Shown here piece after piece: positions 1-8,935 of a DNA stretch of 62,982 nt. Position numbers and translations under genes: made by a program. This DNA comes from an uncultured bacterium (lineage in GTDB: Bacteria > Verrucomicrobiota > Kiritimatiellia > RFP12 > UBA1067), in NCBI GenBank assembly GCA_902802945.1, contig CADCOC010000012.1, positions 1 through 62,982 on the forward strand. The letters run 5' to 3'. Position 1 is the first letter of the stretch, and every line of letters begins with the position of its first letter. The notes beneath the pieces were generated by a model, which did no database searches, was not told the origin of the DNA, and was given only the letters and a program-made list of their open reading frames with translations.

Positions 1-1557
1 CGTAAAATCCAGAAGTACGGATTCGACCGCGGACTCCTTGCGCCAGAGGACTTCGGCACGATGACGCACTGGTATTCGCGCACGCCCGAGGACTGGCTCG
101 CGAACAAGAACCCGCAGTTCCTCCCGCAGGCGAGCGGCTCGGCGGCCGGACGCAACGGGCTTGTCTGGGACATCCGCGACGACAAGTGGGTGGATGCGTA
201 CTGGAAGCTGACGACGACGGCCGTCGAGCAGTACGGCGCAGGCGCGCCGAAGCCGCAGCTTCTCCACACCATCGGACTGAGCGAGCGCAATTGCTACAAG
301 GAGCGCAAGAAGAACTTCGACCTCAAGATCGAAGCGCTCAACAAGTTCTTCGCGCGAGCGCAACGCGACTATCCCGATGCTAAGCTGCTGCTTTCGGGCT
401 GGGACTTCTACGGCGGCTGGAAGCCGGAGGACATCCGCGCGTTCCTGCCGACGCTCGACAAGAACCGCGTGATCCTGTGGGACTACGAGGCGGACTGTCA
501 GGAGGGCAGGTCCACCTTTGTTGATTGGGACGTGATCGGCAAGTTCCCCTACACCTACTCCACCATCCTCGCATTTGAAGCGGCGCTTGACGCACGCGCT
601 GACTATCCGTTCATTGAAAAACGCCAGCGGCTTGTACAGAACGATCCCATGTGCGTAGGCTGGATCCACTGGCCGGAGTCGGCCCATACGGACACTCTCT
701 TCCTCGATTTCTTCACCGCCAACGCCTGGTCGGACAAGCCGATTCCGCACGGTGATGTGTTGGACGCCTTCTGCAGGGGACGCTACGGCAAGAACGCGGC
801 GCTGATGAAGTCCGTGTGGGCGGACGTGCTGGACGCCTCAGCGCTGCGCCGCTGGGACGAATATTCGGAATCGAACCTCAACTGCGCACAGCATCTGGTC
901 TACCATGGCATCCTGAAGAAAGGCTACGCGAAGCGTCCGGCGCAGTGGGGACCGCCCGTCGCAAAGGCGATGGCGGCGCTGCGGCGTCTAGAGGACGCAT
1001 CGTGGGACGATGAGTTTGTCCGGCGCGACGCGATCGACATTGTGCGTATGGTGCTTGACAGGCTCATCGTTCTGAAGATTGACGAGCTTGGCTCCGCCGT
1101 CGTCACGTGGAGGGGTGGAAAAACAGCAAGCGTACAACAACAAGATGCCGTTGTTGCCCGCGCGCGCGAGCTGGCTGCACTTTTCGATCGCCTTGCCGAC
1201 GTTCTGGAGCTGCACACGGACTACTCGCTCTGGGAGTCGTACCAGCGGCTTGACGCGATCGAGAAAATCCGAAATCCCGATTTCACCAAGACGCTCTTCG
1301 AGAACGCCGTCAACCAGTACTGCCTAAGCCACCAGTACGAGGCGATCCGGTACGTTGTCGCGCCAGCGATGGCAGAGCTGGCAGGGCGGATTGCCAAGGC
1401 CGTGAAATCTGGCGACCGCAAGGTCGGTTTCTCCGTGCATCCCAGATTCGGGGCGATCCGCAAGGCCGCGAAGGCGAAACCGCTTGAGTCGTTGAAGCCC
1501 ACCTTGCCGCGCACGCAGGAGAACTTCCGCAAAGTCCTTCGCGAAGTCTGCCGATGA
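1..1557 (+). CDS. GH89-like alpha-N-acetylglucosaminidase (NAGLU family), 5'-truncated by the window edge
   Basis: The frame is open from base 1, so the N-terminus lies outside the window; the ATG at 61 is internal. The visible 518 residues match the second half of the NAGLU TIM barrel plus the helical C-terminal domain. Landmarks are LSERN (Glu codon 283-285) where the family has FNE, LLSGWDFYGGW where it has LLQGWLF, and WIHWPES (Glu codon 676-678) where it has the second catalytic Glu (APEG). A FCRGRYG segment like the family's FAARRYG follows. The two glutamates are the likely acid/base and nucleophile of a retaining exo-glycosidase that removes terminal alpha-GlcNAc from glycans. Family assignment is by remembered motifs, so the substrate could differ. 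Residues about 355-368 (KTASVQQQDAVV) are encoded by a palindromic repeat related to the hairpin at 17795. A short TGCCGA/TCGGCA hairpin overlaps the stop codon. Confidence 0.72.
   Translation, partial: RKIQKYGFDRGLLAPEDFGTMTHWYSRTPEDWLANKNPQFLPQASGSAAGRNGLVWDIRDDKWVDAYWKLTTTAVEQYGAGAPKPQLLHTIGLSERNCYKERKKNFDLKIEALNKFFARAQRDYPDAKLLLSGWDFYGGWKPEDIRAFLPTLDKNRVILWDYEADCQEGRSTFVDWDVIGKFPYTYSTILAFEAALDARADYPFIEKRQRLVQNDPMCVGWIHWPESAHTDTLFLDFFTANAWSDKPIPHGDVLDAFCRGRYGKNAALMKSVWADVLDASALRRWDEYSESNLNCAQHLVYHGILKKGYAKRPAQWGPPVAKAMAALRRLEDASWDDEFVRRDAIDIVRMVLDRLIVLKIDELGSAVVTWRGGKTASVQQQDAVVARARELAALFDRLADVLELHTDYSLWESYQRLDAIEKIRNPDFTKTLFENAVNQYCLSHQYEAIRYVVAPAMAELAGRIAKAVKSGDRKVGFSVHPRFGAIRKAAKAKPLESLKPTLPRTQENFRKVLREVCR
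1123..1158. repeat. Palindromic element inside the GH89 coding sequence
   Basis: Bases 1123-1144 differ at one position from the first 22 bases of the hairpin at 17795-17839 (ACAGCAAGCGTACAAC then A/G). The following CGTTGTTG is a partial inverted match to CAACAAC. The frame stays open across it, giving a Gln/Val/Ala-rich insert in the C-terminal helical domain. Confidence 0.5.
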
Positions 1558-1572
1558 TACCGTCGGCAAAAT

Positions 1573-1582
1573 GTGGCATACT
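1573..1582 (+). promoter_or_regulatory. Orphan extended -10 between convergent genes
   Basis: TGTGGCATACT has the same extended -10 form as promoters elsewhere in the window (28804, 29763). No recognisable gene follows on this strand; only 9- and 15-codon ORFs occur before the 3' end of the oppositely oriented ATPase gene. It could drive a short antisense RNA. No good -35 is visible. Confidence 0.25.
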
Positions 1583-1656
1583 ACTCTGCAATTGATATTT
1601 GTGATTTATGAACAATGTTGGCAATGAAGATTTGTGAACAGTACTCGATGGAGTGT

Positions 1657-2793
1657 TCAAGTCATTTTTGAGTGGTGACTAACCATGTCTCGCCTCAGCC
1701 ATATACCGAAAAGCCTGTCGTAGACCATGTATCCATTCTCCGATTTGTAGAGTAGTTCCCGCCCGACGAGATTCTCAATCGCGGAAGATACTGTCGACGC
1801 CGCTCCAAGCGAGTGATCCGAGAGAAAAGCCTTGCCGGTCGGGGCAGAAACTACGCCCTCGGCGGCAACGGCCTTGAGCAGGGCCCTTGACGCCTCGCTC
1901 TGGCTGCGGAAAAGGTCGAAGAAGACAAGGTTTCTGTTGTCCACCAGCGACTTCACCGCATCGTCGGTATCCCTTCTCGTCCTGAACCCGCTGCCTTTCT
2001 GCCAGACGCGATTGAGCACCGACTGCACGTACCAGGTTATGCCGTCGAAACGACGATACAGCTCATCAAATGCGGCCTTCGAGAACGGCATCGCCTCCGC
2101 GGCAAAGAATCTGCCTGCGAAGTCCCTGTACTTTTTCCTGTCGATGACGTCAAGCGACATGATGTCAGTGGAATTGTAGAACGCCCCGCGCGGCGAGACG
2201 AACATTCCGCTCATCAGGCGCAGTTGCGAACCGGCAAAGACAAAATGGACGTCAGGCAGGAACTGTATGTACGAACGCAAAAGCGCCTCGGTGTTCGCCT
2301 CTGGGTACTTTCGCACCTGCTGGAACTCGTCTATTGCAATCATTATCGGCCGTTTCCTGCTCTTGAGGAATTCGAACGTTCCCTCAAGCGAGGCCTTTGC
2401 CTCCGACTGCGCAAGGTCGAACGACCATTTCACCGACCCGTCCGGCTGCGGTGAGACGGTTGGTCGAAGGCTTCCAAAGAAGCGTCCGAGCGTGGACACG
2501 ACCTTCTCCCGTTTCGTCTCCAGAGACGAGACCACACGCTCCGCAAATATGCGAGCGAAGTCCGAAAGACTTTCCGTTGCATATATGTCGATGTACACCG
2601 TGTCGTAGCGGTCAGACAAGACCCGCATCACGTTCCGAATGAGACCGGTCTTGCCATACCGGCGCGGAGCGATCAGCGTGACGTTGCGGCCATTTTCGAT
2701 CGCGGAAACGAGATCTGCCGTCTCCCGCTCGCGGTCACAAAATGTCTCTGGACCGTCATATCCGGCGGTCAAAAAAGGATTGCTTCTGTTCAC
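1657..2793 (-). CDS. AAA ATPase of the ATPase_2 (archaeal-type) family with C-terminal winged helix
   Basis: The 378-residue protein begins NPFLTAGYDGPETFCDRE, the usual entry to this family. It carries a Walker A variant (APRRYGKTGL, about residues 41-50) and a Walker B (IMIAIDEFQQV, about 150-160). The last 90 residues look like a winged helix ending in YDRLFGIWLRR, as in the ATPase_2/DUF234-like group. The function of this family is not settled; members act as STAND-like or mobile-element-associated ATPases. The start is GTG at 2793. A TATAGT box (2800-2805) lies six bases upstream, which suggests a leaderless mRNA. It is transcribed alone, convergent with the GH89-like gene. Confidence 0.8.
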   Translation of the reverse strand: MNRSNPFLTAGYDGPETFCDRERETADLVSAIENGRNVTLIAPRRYGKTGLIRNVMRVLSDRYDTVYIDIYATESLSDFARIFAERVVSSLETKREKVVSTLGRFFGSLRPTVSPQPDGSVKWSFDLAQSEAKASLEGTFEFLKSRKRPIMIAIDEFQQVRKYPEANTEALLRSYIQFLPDVHFVFAGSQLRLMSGMFVSPRGAFYNSTDIMSLDVIDRKKYRDFAGRFFAAEAMPFSKAAFDELYRRFDGITWYVQSVLNRVWQKGSGFRTRRDTDDAVKSLVDNRNLVFFDLFRSQSEASRALLKAVAAEGVVSAPTGKAFLSDHSLGAASTVSSAIENLVGRELLYKSENGYMVYDRLFGIWLRRDMVSHHSKMT

Positions 2794-2799
2794 GCCGAT

Positions 2800-2805
2800 A
2801 CTATA
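2800..2805 (-). promoter_or_regulatory. -10 box (TATAGT) of the AAA ATPase gene
   Basis: TATAGT ends six bases before the GTG start. Transcription would begin at or next to the start codon, so the message is probably leaderless. No Shine-Dalgarno is possible in that gap. Confidence 0.45.
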
Positions 2806-2955
2806 TCATAAACACGGCGTGGGCGCAATGCTGAATTACGAAAATTTCGTAACGAAAATTTCGTAATGGTGATTCCACGACGACACTCCCGGTCGTTGGC
2901 GGCAAAAGGCTGCCGGAAGATGACAAATTCTTCGCAAAGTCGAGGATCGGTGAGG

Positions 2956-2985
2956 TTGACGCCAATCGGGGGGAAATGATAAAAT
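2956..2985 (+). promoter_or_regulatory. Promoter of the beta-helix/heparinase fusion gene
   Basis: TTGACG (2956-2961), an 18-base spacer, then TAAAAT (2980-2985). A purine-rich AAAAGGA ribosome site (3014-3020) precedes ATG 3025. Upstream, 2820-2870 carries the direct repeat ACGAAAATTTCGTAA, twice in tandem and itself palindromic, a possible operator. Confidence 0.5.
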
Positions 2986-3024
2986 GCGTCTTGCCCCGTT
3001 CAAGATAAACAGAAAAGGACTAAC

Positions 3025-6000
3025 ATGAAAAGTAAATCGTCTTTGAAATCAACCGTCAAGGTTGTCGCTGCTGTACTCTGCGTGGTGTCGGCGTGCGCAT
3101 ACGGCGCGAATCTTCCGCAGACTGCATTCCATGTGTCGCCCACGGGCGACGATTCGGCAGACGGTTCGCGTGAAAGGCCGTTTACCACGGTGGTGCGCGC
3201 GCGTGACGCCGTGCGCGCGTTGAAGAAATCCGGTGCACTGCCCAAGGGCGGCGTGAACGTATGGTTGCGCGGCGGCGAATATCCGATGCGCGAATCTCTC
3301 GTGCTCGGCAAGGAGGATTCCGGTGCGGTCGGGGCGCCCGTCGCGTACCGCGCGTGGAAGGGCGAGCGGCCCGTGTTCACGGGCGCGTGGACCGTACCGC
3401 CGTCCGCCTGGCGTCTCGCCGACGACCCGCGCATCCCCGCAGAGGCGAAGGGGAAGGTCTGGGTGGCGGACGTGAAGTCGCTCGGCTACGATGCGCTTGA
3501 ACCTGACGCGCTATGCGGATTCCACACCGCGCGGCCCAAGTTCCGAATCCGCTCGCTCACCTGCGACGGAAAGCGCCTTACGCTCGCACGTCACCCGAAC
3601 ACGGGATTTCTCCGCACCGGCACGGTCGTCGATAGGGCGGGTGTGTTCAAGGCGGATCTCGGCGACATGACGCGCTGGTCGCGTGCGAACGCGCCGGGTC
3701 TTGAGGCGCTGGGATATTGGAGGTATCTGTGGGCCGACCAGACGGTTCCTGTCTGCGTCGATCCTGCCGCAGGGACGATTTCGTTCGCACTTGACGCGGC
3801 TGCTTTCGGCACGGACGCCGAAACGTCGTTCCACCTGAGCGAGACGAGCGCCGCCGCCGCGAAGTCCGATCGGCTTTACAGCATGCTCCTTGTCAAAGGC
3901 ATGCCGTTCTACTTGCAAAACGCGCTCGCGGCCCTCGACGCCCCGGGCGAATGGTACCTGGACCGCACGACCGGGCTTCTGTACGTCTATCCCGAAGAAG
4001 GTCGTGACAAGCACGACCCTCCCCGGGGGCGTTACGAGCTTTCGCGCGCGGAGAAGTCGCTCGTCTCGGCGAAGGACGCCGCGCACATCCGCTTGGAGGG
4101 AATCGCGTTTCGCGACGGACGCCACCACGGCGTGGAGATGCGCGACGTCTCCGACGTGAAGATCGAGCGCTGCGACTTCCGCAACTTCGGCGGACACGGC
4201 CTCGTGCTCGACCATGCGCGAGATTCGCTCGTGCGCGGCTGCTCGTTCCGCACGTTCGGGCACTGCGCGATGACGCTTGACGGCGGGGACAGGAAGACGC
4301 TTACGTCGTCTGGTGTCACGATTGAATGCTGCGACTTCAGCGACACCGGTCTTGCGATGCGCACCTACACGCCGGGAATCTGGGTGATGGGCTGCGGACA
4401 CCGCATCGTGCGCAACGATTTCCACGACCTTCCCTCGAGCGCGGTGCGGATCATCGGAAACGAGCATCTCTTCGCATCCAACCTCGTCGAGCGCGTGGTG
4501 CAGGAGTCCGACGACCAGGGCGCGGTGGACATGTGGGGCGATCCCACGTATCGCGGCAACCGCTTCATCCACAACATCTTCCGCGATGTCGGGCGCGGCG
4601 GCGCGTTCGTGCGGTGCGGACAGGGCGGCATCCGCTTCGACGACTCGATCTCCGGCAATTTCGTGTACGGCAACCGTTTCGACAACTGCTCAAGGGCGCA
4701 CTTCGGCGGCGTGCAGATGAACGGCGGACGCGACAACGTGGTGCGCAACAACGTGTTCACTCGCTGCCGCTACGGCGTCACGTTTTCGCCATGGACGCAG
4801 AGTCACTGGCGGAATTTCCTCTCCGGCGCGCGGGGCAAGACCTCCCGCGAGGCGGCGAACGTCGAAGGCGCGGCGTTCAAGGCGAAGTATCCCGAGTTCG
4901 CGTCCGCCCTCGACACGCCCATGCGCAACACGCTCGAATGCAACGTGTTCGAGGGCGACGAGAAGTCGTTTACGTGGCGTGCGCCTGCGACGACGGTCAT
5001 GCGCGGGAACGTGTGCGTGCCGAAGCTTCCGGCGGACCTTTCGTCCATCCCCGGCTTCGAGCCGCTTCCTCCCGAAAGCGCAATCGGCGCGGCGGTTTCC
5101 GCCGTTGCATACGTGGCGAACGACGCGCGCATTGACGAAATCGCGCAGGGACTGCCGGAAACCCCGCGCGCGGACGGCGCGCCGGCGTGCGACCGCGCGA
5201 AATGGGATCCGCTTGCCGCGACAAAGGAAGGTCAGACGGCGATTCGGAACGCGGAGAAAATCAGCGGCGAGCCCGTGCCGGATACGCCGGACGAACTCTA
5301 CCTTGAATTTTCGCAGAACGGGAACCGCTCGAACTACCAGAAGTGCTTTTTCAGGCGGAAGGCCAATTTCGTTTGGCTCTACGTGGGCGAGTGTCTTGAG
5401 CGCAAGGGGCGGTTCATCCCGAAGATCGTCGAATACATGGACGCGTTCTGCGCGATGAAGAGCTGGACACTTCCCGCGCATGACGGCAACCTCACCTGCT
5501 TCAACGGAACTCCGCATGTCGACCTCTGCAGCGCGGAACTCTCGCGCGAACTCGCGTACTGTCTCTCGTGGCTCGGCGACGCCATCCCGGCGGCAACGCG
5601 CGCGAAAGTGTATTCGGAGATCGACCGACGCACGTTCCAGCCGCACCTCGCCCATGCGCGGGGTATACGCAAAATGCGCGAGCACTGGTGGTTCCACGGC
5701 GGTAACAACTGGAACAGCGTGTGCAACTGCTGCGTGGTGCGAGCGGCGCTCGCGCTCATCACCGACCGCCGTCTCCGCGCGGAATTCGTCATGCACGCCG
5801 AAGGGAGCGTGCCCTTTGCTCTGCGCGGCTACACGGACGACGGCTACTGCTCGGAGGGCATGGGCTACTGGAACTACGGCTACGGGCATCATATCATGAT
5901 GGGGCTCTCCCTGCGTGCCGCGACTGGCGGAAAGGTCGATCTTTTCGCCAACCCGAAGACGAAGACGGTGATGGAGTACGCCTACGGGTTCCAGCTCCAG

Positions 6001-6915
6001 AGCGGAAGGTCTCCGCACTTCGCAGACGGCGGCGGCAACCCCTCGCCCGTGCTGCTCGCGCTCGGACGGCAGATCTGGCCCGACCTCGTCTCGACCACCG
6101 CGCTCAAATCCCCTGCGTTCGGGTTCGACACGGCGCAGTCCTCCCTGCGGGCGTTCGGACAGGAACCGGCGCCTTGTGCGCCGACGATGGACGTGCTGCC
6201 CGTCCGCACATGGTTCCCCAACGCGCAGGTGCTGATTTCCCGCAGGCCGAACAACGACAAGAAACTTGACTGGAGCGTCGCCATCAAGGGCGGACACAAC
6301 GCGGAGCTTCACAACCACAACGACGTCGGCTCGTACACGATCATGATGGACGGCGTGGAGATGTGCGGCGACCCCGGCGGCGAGGTCTACACGCGCCGCA
6401 CGTTCTCGAAGGACCGCTACATCTCCAAGGTGCTCAACTCCTACGGACATCCCGTGCCCGTCGTGGGCGGCAAGCTGCAGAATGGCGGACGCAAGGCCGC
6501 CGCGAAAGTACACAAGACGGAATTCACGGACGCCAAAGACGAAATTGTACTCGACTACACGGCGGCCTACGGAGTGCCCGCGCTGAAGTCGCTCGTGCGC
6601 ACGATGACGTTCGACCGGGAAAACTGCTCGGTGACGATCACCGATGCGGTTGCATTCAAGGAGCCGACCGCGTTTGAGGTGCCGGTGATCACGTATCGCG
6701 AGTGGACGGCAAATGGCGACTTCACCCAGTTCATGTTCAGCAAGTCACCGACGACCCATCGCAAGATGAAGATGTCGGTGAAGGCTTCTACACCTGTCGC
6801 GTTCTCGAAGGAACTGATCGACAACCCCGGCAAGCCTTCGCCTCAGCGCCTTAACTTCGCGTTCAAGGAACCGGTCACGGAGGCCACGTTCACGACCGTG
6901 TTCTCGACCCGGTGA
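3025..6915 (+). CDS. Secreted fusion: parallel beta-helix (pectate-lyase fold) + heparinase II/III-like polysaccharide lyase
   Basis: The 1296-residue protein starts with a Sec signal peptide (basic start, hydrophobic run to about residue 27, ending in AYGA). Residues about 35-650 form a right-handed beta-helix region, opening with FHVSPTGDDSADGS and repeating short turns such as VRNNVFTRCRYG. Residues about 745-1296 resemble alginate/heparin lyases of the heparinase II/III superfamily. That part has an alpha/alpha toroid with GGNNWNSVCNCC and YWNYGYGHH, then HNHNDVGSY at the start of the beta-sandwich, the usual site of the catalytic Asn/Tyr/His set. It should cleave an acidic polysaccharide outside the cytoplasm; the beta-helix may be a second catalytic or a binding module. 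The combination is unusual. Substrate cannot be read from sequence. It is convergent with namZ, 13 bases apart. Confidence 0.72.
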   Translation: MKSKSSLKSTVKVVAAVLCVVSACAYGANLPQTAFHVSPTGDDSADGSRERPFTTVVRARDAVRALKKSGALPKGGVNVWLRGGEYPMRESLVLGKEDSGAVGAPVAYRAWKGERPVFTGAWTVPPSAWRLADDPRIPAEAKGKVWVADVKSLGYDALEPDALCGFHTARPKFRIRSLTCDGKRLTLARHPNTGFLRTGTVVDRAGVFKADLGDMTRWSRANAPGLEALGYWRYLWADQTVPVCVDPAAGTISFALDAAAFGTDAETSFHLSETSAAAAKSDRLYSMLLVKGMPFYLQNALAALDAPGEWYLDRTTGLLYVYPEEGRDKHDPPRGRYELSRAEKSLVSAKDAAHIRLEGIAFRDGRHHGVEMRDVSDVKIERCDFRNFGGHGLVLDHARDSLVRGCSFRTFGHCAMTLDGGDRKTLTSSGVTIECCDFSDTGLAMRTYTPGIWVMGCGHRIVRNDFHDLPSSAVRIIGNEHLFASNLVERVVQESDDQGAVDMWGDPTYRGNRFIHNIFRDVGRGGAFVRCGQGGIRFDDSISGNFVYGNRFDNCSRAHFGGVQMNGGRDNVVRNNVFTRCRYGVTFSPWTQSHWRNFLSGARGKTSREAANVEGAAFKAKYPEFASALDTPMRNTLECNVFEGDEKSFTWRAPATTVMRGNVCVPKLPADLSSIPGFEPLPPESAIGAAVSAVAYVANDARIDEIAQGLPETPRADGAPACDRAKWDPLAATKEGQTAIRNAEKISGEPVPDTPDELYLEFSQNGNRSNYQKCFFRRKANFVWLYVGECLERKGRFIPKIVEYMDAFCAMKSWTLPAHDGNLTCFNGTPHVDLCSAELSRELAYCLSWLGDAIPAATRAKVYSEIDRRTFQPHLAHARGIRKMREHWWFHGGNNWNSVCNCCVVRAALALITDRRLRAEFVMHAEGSVPFALRGYTDDGYCSEGMGYWNYGYGHHIMMGLSLRAATGGKVDLFANPKTKTVMEYAYGFQLQSGRSPHFADGGGNPSPVLLALGRQIWPDLVSTTALKSPAFGFDTAQSSLRAFGQEPAPCAPTMDVLPVRTWFPNAQVLISRRPNNDKKLDWSVAIKGGHNAELHNHNDVGSYTIMMDGVEMCGDPGGEVYTRRTFSKDRYISKVLNSYGHPVPVVGGKLQNGGRKAAAKVHKTEFTDAKDEIVLDYTAAYGVPALKSLVRTMTFDRENCSVTITDAVAFKEPTAFEVPVITYREWTANGDFTQFMFSKSPTTHRKMKMSVKASTPVAFSKELIDNPGKPSPQRLNFAFKEPVTEATFTTVFSTR

Positions 6916-6928
6916 CGGCCATTTGACG

Positions 6929-8038
6929 TTATGCGTAGAGGTCTACCTTCGTGGGGAGGTAGACGTCCTGCGCGTCGATCCAGGACTGGAAAAGTTCGCT
7001 GAGGTTTTTGCTGGCGATGGCGTCGCGCAGGCCGGTGGAGCCGACGAGCTTGTCGATCCATTCGGTGCGGGCGTTCTGCGTCATCTCATCCTTGTGGCGG
7101 TTGAGAAGCGCGGCGAGGACGATTGTGCCTGCCGTCACGGGGTAAAACGCATCGGGGTTCTCGACGGAGAGCAGCAGCCCGTTCAGGACCTGTCCGGCGT
7201 ATGCGCCGCCGGTGGGATGGTAGCGGATTGGGCGCACGCCCAAGCCACAGGCAGGAAGGGGATCCATGAAGTCGTCCAGGAGCTTTGCAATGTCGAGCCA
7301 CGGGGCGCCGACGACGCGGAAGGCGAGGGCGCCGTCGCGGTCGCAGTCGATTGCGGGGTAGGCTTCTGTGAAGACGGTGGCCGGGTACAGCGCTGCGCAG
7401 TCCCAACTGCGGATCGCGGGTGAAGGCGGCATGAAGTCGAACCACGGGGCGCGGTCGGCATGTGACCAGTCGCGCATCTTGATGACGGTGAGGTCAAGGT
7501 CGAGCATCTCCGTTCCGACGATGAACTTCGCGCATTCCGCAGGCGTCATCCCGTGGCAGAAGGGCACGTTGAGCGGGGCGACGAAGGAGGCGAAGTCCAT
7601 GTTGCGCATCGGTCCGTCCACGAGCCCGCCGAGGGGAATAGGGCGGTCGAGTACGGTGACGGCCACGCCAGCCTCCGCGCATGCCTCCAGCATGAGCTTG
7701 AGCGTGGCGAGGTAGGTGTAGCACCGGACGCCGATGTCGGGAAGGTCGATGACCATGCGTCCGAGCCCCGACAGCATTTCAGGAGTTGGCTTGCGCACGT
7801 CGCCGTAGAGGGAATGTATTGGAATGTTCCAATACGGGTGCATTTCACCGTTTGTCCGTTCCCCTGCGGCGGCGAAGCCGTACCAGCCGTGTTCCGGCGA
7901 GAAGAGGCACTTGAGACGTTCGCCGAATTCATTGCTGAGGATGCCGGCGGTGGGCAGCGTGCCGCGCGAGAGAAGTCCGAACGGTTCGGTTCCCACGACA
8001 TGCAGGTGCTTGACGAGTGCTTCGTATCCAATGGTCAT
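6929..8038 (-). CDS. namZ: DUF1343 / GH171 exo-beta-N-acetylmuramidase (NamZ-like)
   Basis: The 369-residue protein has the DUF1343 signatures in order: FSPEHGWYG (about 47-55), DLPDIGVRCYTYLATL (about 98-113), DRPIPLGG (about 133-140), PFCHGMTPAE (about 158-167). The founding member, NamZ, removes terminal MurNAc from peptidoglycan fragments in cell-wall recycling. No signal peptide is visible, so a cytoplasmic salvage role fits better than an extracellular one. Its ATG overlaps the nnrD stop by four bases (ATGA), so the two are translationally coupled and share the promoter at 8923. Confidence 0.82.
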   Translation of the reverse strand: MTIGYEALVKHLHVVGTEPFGLLSRGTLPTAGILSNEFGERLKCLFSPEHGWYGFAAAGERTNGEMHPYWNIPIHSLYGDVRKPTPEMLSGLGRMVIDLPDIGVRCYTYLATLKLMLEACAEAGVAVTVLDRPIPLGGLVDGPMRNMDFASFVAPLNVPFCHGMTPAECAKFIVGTEMLDLDLTVIKMRDWSHADRAPWFDFMPPSPAIRSWDCAALYPATVFTEAYPAIDCDRDGALAFRVVGAPWLDIAKLLDDFMDPLPACGLGVRPIRYHPTGGAYAGQVLNGLLLSVENPDAFYPVTAGTIVLAALLNRHKDEMTQNARTEWIDKLVGSTGLRDAIASKNLSELFQSWIDAQDVYLPTKVDLYA

Positions 8039-8913
8039 TGCTGGTTCTCCTTTGCTTTTTCAAGTGCCACGCGGAGTGACGCGATGGCGTGTGCGGTGTT
8101 GACGATGGACGGATCGCCCGGCGGGTCGGCGGCGACGAGTGCGTCGCTGGCGGCGGAGTGCAACCATACGGCGCCGCAGGCGGCGAGAAACGCGGCGTCG
8201 GGATCGGGGCAGGCTTTTGAAAGGTACGCCCAGCGGGCGGCGAGCGCGCCGTCGAGCAGGTCCCCCATGCCGCCGAGGGCCATGAACGGATTTCCGGCGG
8301 GGCACTCAAACATGTCGGCGCGGTCCGGCGCGGCGACGAGAGTGTGCGGCCCCTTGAGGACGACTACCGCGCGGTAGCTCTCCACGAGGCGGCGGACGGC
8401 GGAAGATCGGTCGGACTGGATTTCGTCAGCAGTGCAGTCGAGCAGGCGGGCGGCTTCGCCGACATGCGGGGTGAGGATGAGCGTACTGCCCTCAGCGTAC
8501 GGAAGCGCGTCCGCCGCGCGCAGGCGTGCGAGGACCGCGAGAGCGCTTGCGTCAACGACGAATCTTCCGGCACAGGAAAGGACGTGCGCGACGAGCGCTT
8601 CGCTATTTGGGCCATCGCCTAGTCCCATGCCGAGCGCTGTCACGTCAGTGCGCGGCGGCGTGACGCCGGGCGCAAGTTCCGCGAAAGTTGCCTCAGGTAC
8701 AAGCGCGCCCGCGGCTACGCGCGAGGCATCCGGCACAGCGAGCTGCACGAGTCCCGCTCCACCCACGCGCGCGCCGAGAGCCGCAATCACCGGAGCGTGC
8801 GGATAGCGCGCGCAGCCGCCAATCACCGTGACTACGCCAGCGGAGTATTTGTGCATGTCCGCCGGGCGTTTCGGGAACGCGGTTGCCAAAGAGGGTGGAA
8901 GCGATGTTTTCAT
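8035..8913 (-). CDS. nnrD: ADP/ATP-dependent NAD(P)H-hydrate dehydratase (YjeF C-terminal type)
   Basis: The 292-residue protein of the ribokinase-like NnrD family converts damaged NAD(P)H hydrate (S-form) back to NAD(P)H. Visible marks are GVVTVIGGCARYPHAPVIAA near the N-terminus, LTPHVGEAARLL (about 145-156), and the family active-site loop GGMGDLLDG (about 213-221). The N-terminal epimerase domain found in many bifunctional NnrD proteins is absent. It is the first gene of a two-gene operon with namZ. The -10 box TATAAT lies nine bases before the ATG and overlaps the dapL 3' end. Confidence 0.87.
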   Translation of the reverse strand: MKTSLPPSLATAFPKRPADMHKYSAGVVTVIGGCARYPHAPVIAALGARVGGAGLVQLAVPDASRVAAGALVPEATFAELAPGVTPPRTDVTALGMGLGDGPNSEALVAHVLSCAGRFVVDASALAVLARLRAADALPYAEGSTLILTPHVGEAARLLDCTADEIQSDRSSAVRRLVESYRAVVVLKGPHTLVAAPDRADMFECPAGNPFMALGGMGDLLDGALAARWAYLSKACPDPDAAFLAACGAVWLHSAASDALVAADPPGDPSIVNTAHAIASLRVALEKAKENQQ

Positions 8914-8922
8914 TTCCCCGCC

Positions 8923-8928
8923 ATTATA
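8923..8928 (-). promoter_or_regulatory. -10 box (TATAAT) of nnrD-namZ
   Basis: TATGGTATAAT read on the minus strand, nine bases before the nnrD ATG. The predicted transcript has a leader of only about 2-3 bases. Confidence 0.45.
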
Positions 8929-8935
8929 CCATATT

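Noticed and set aside
4690..6513. 607-codon minus-strand open frame opposite the lyase gene
   Set aside because: Composition is Arg/Val/His-rich mirror sequence of a clear secreted enzyme on the other strand. It is open only because of high GC; no domain, start signal or promoter.
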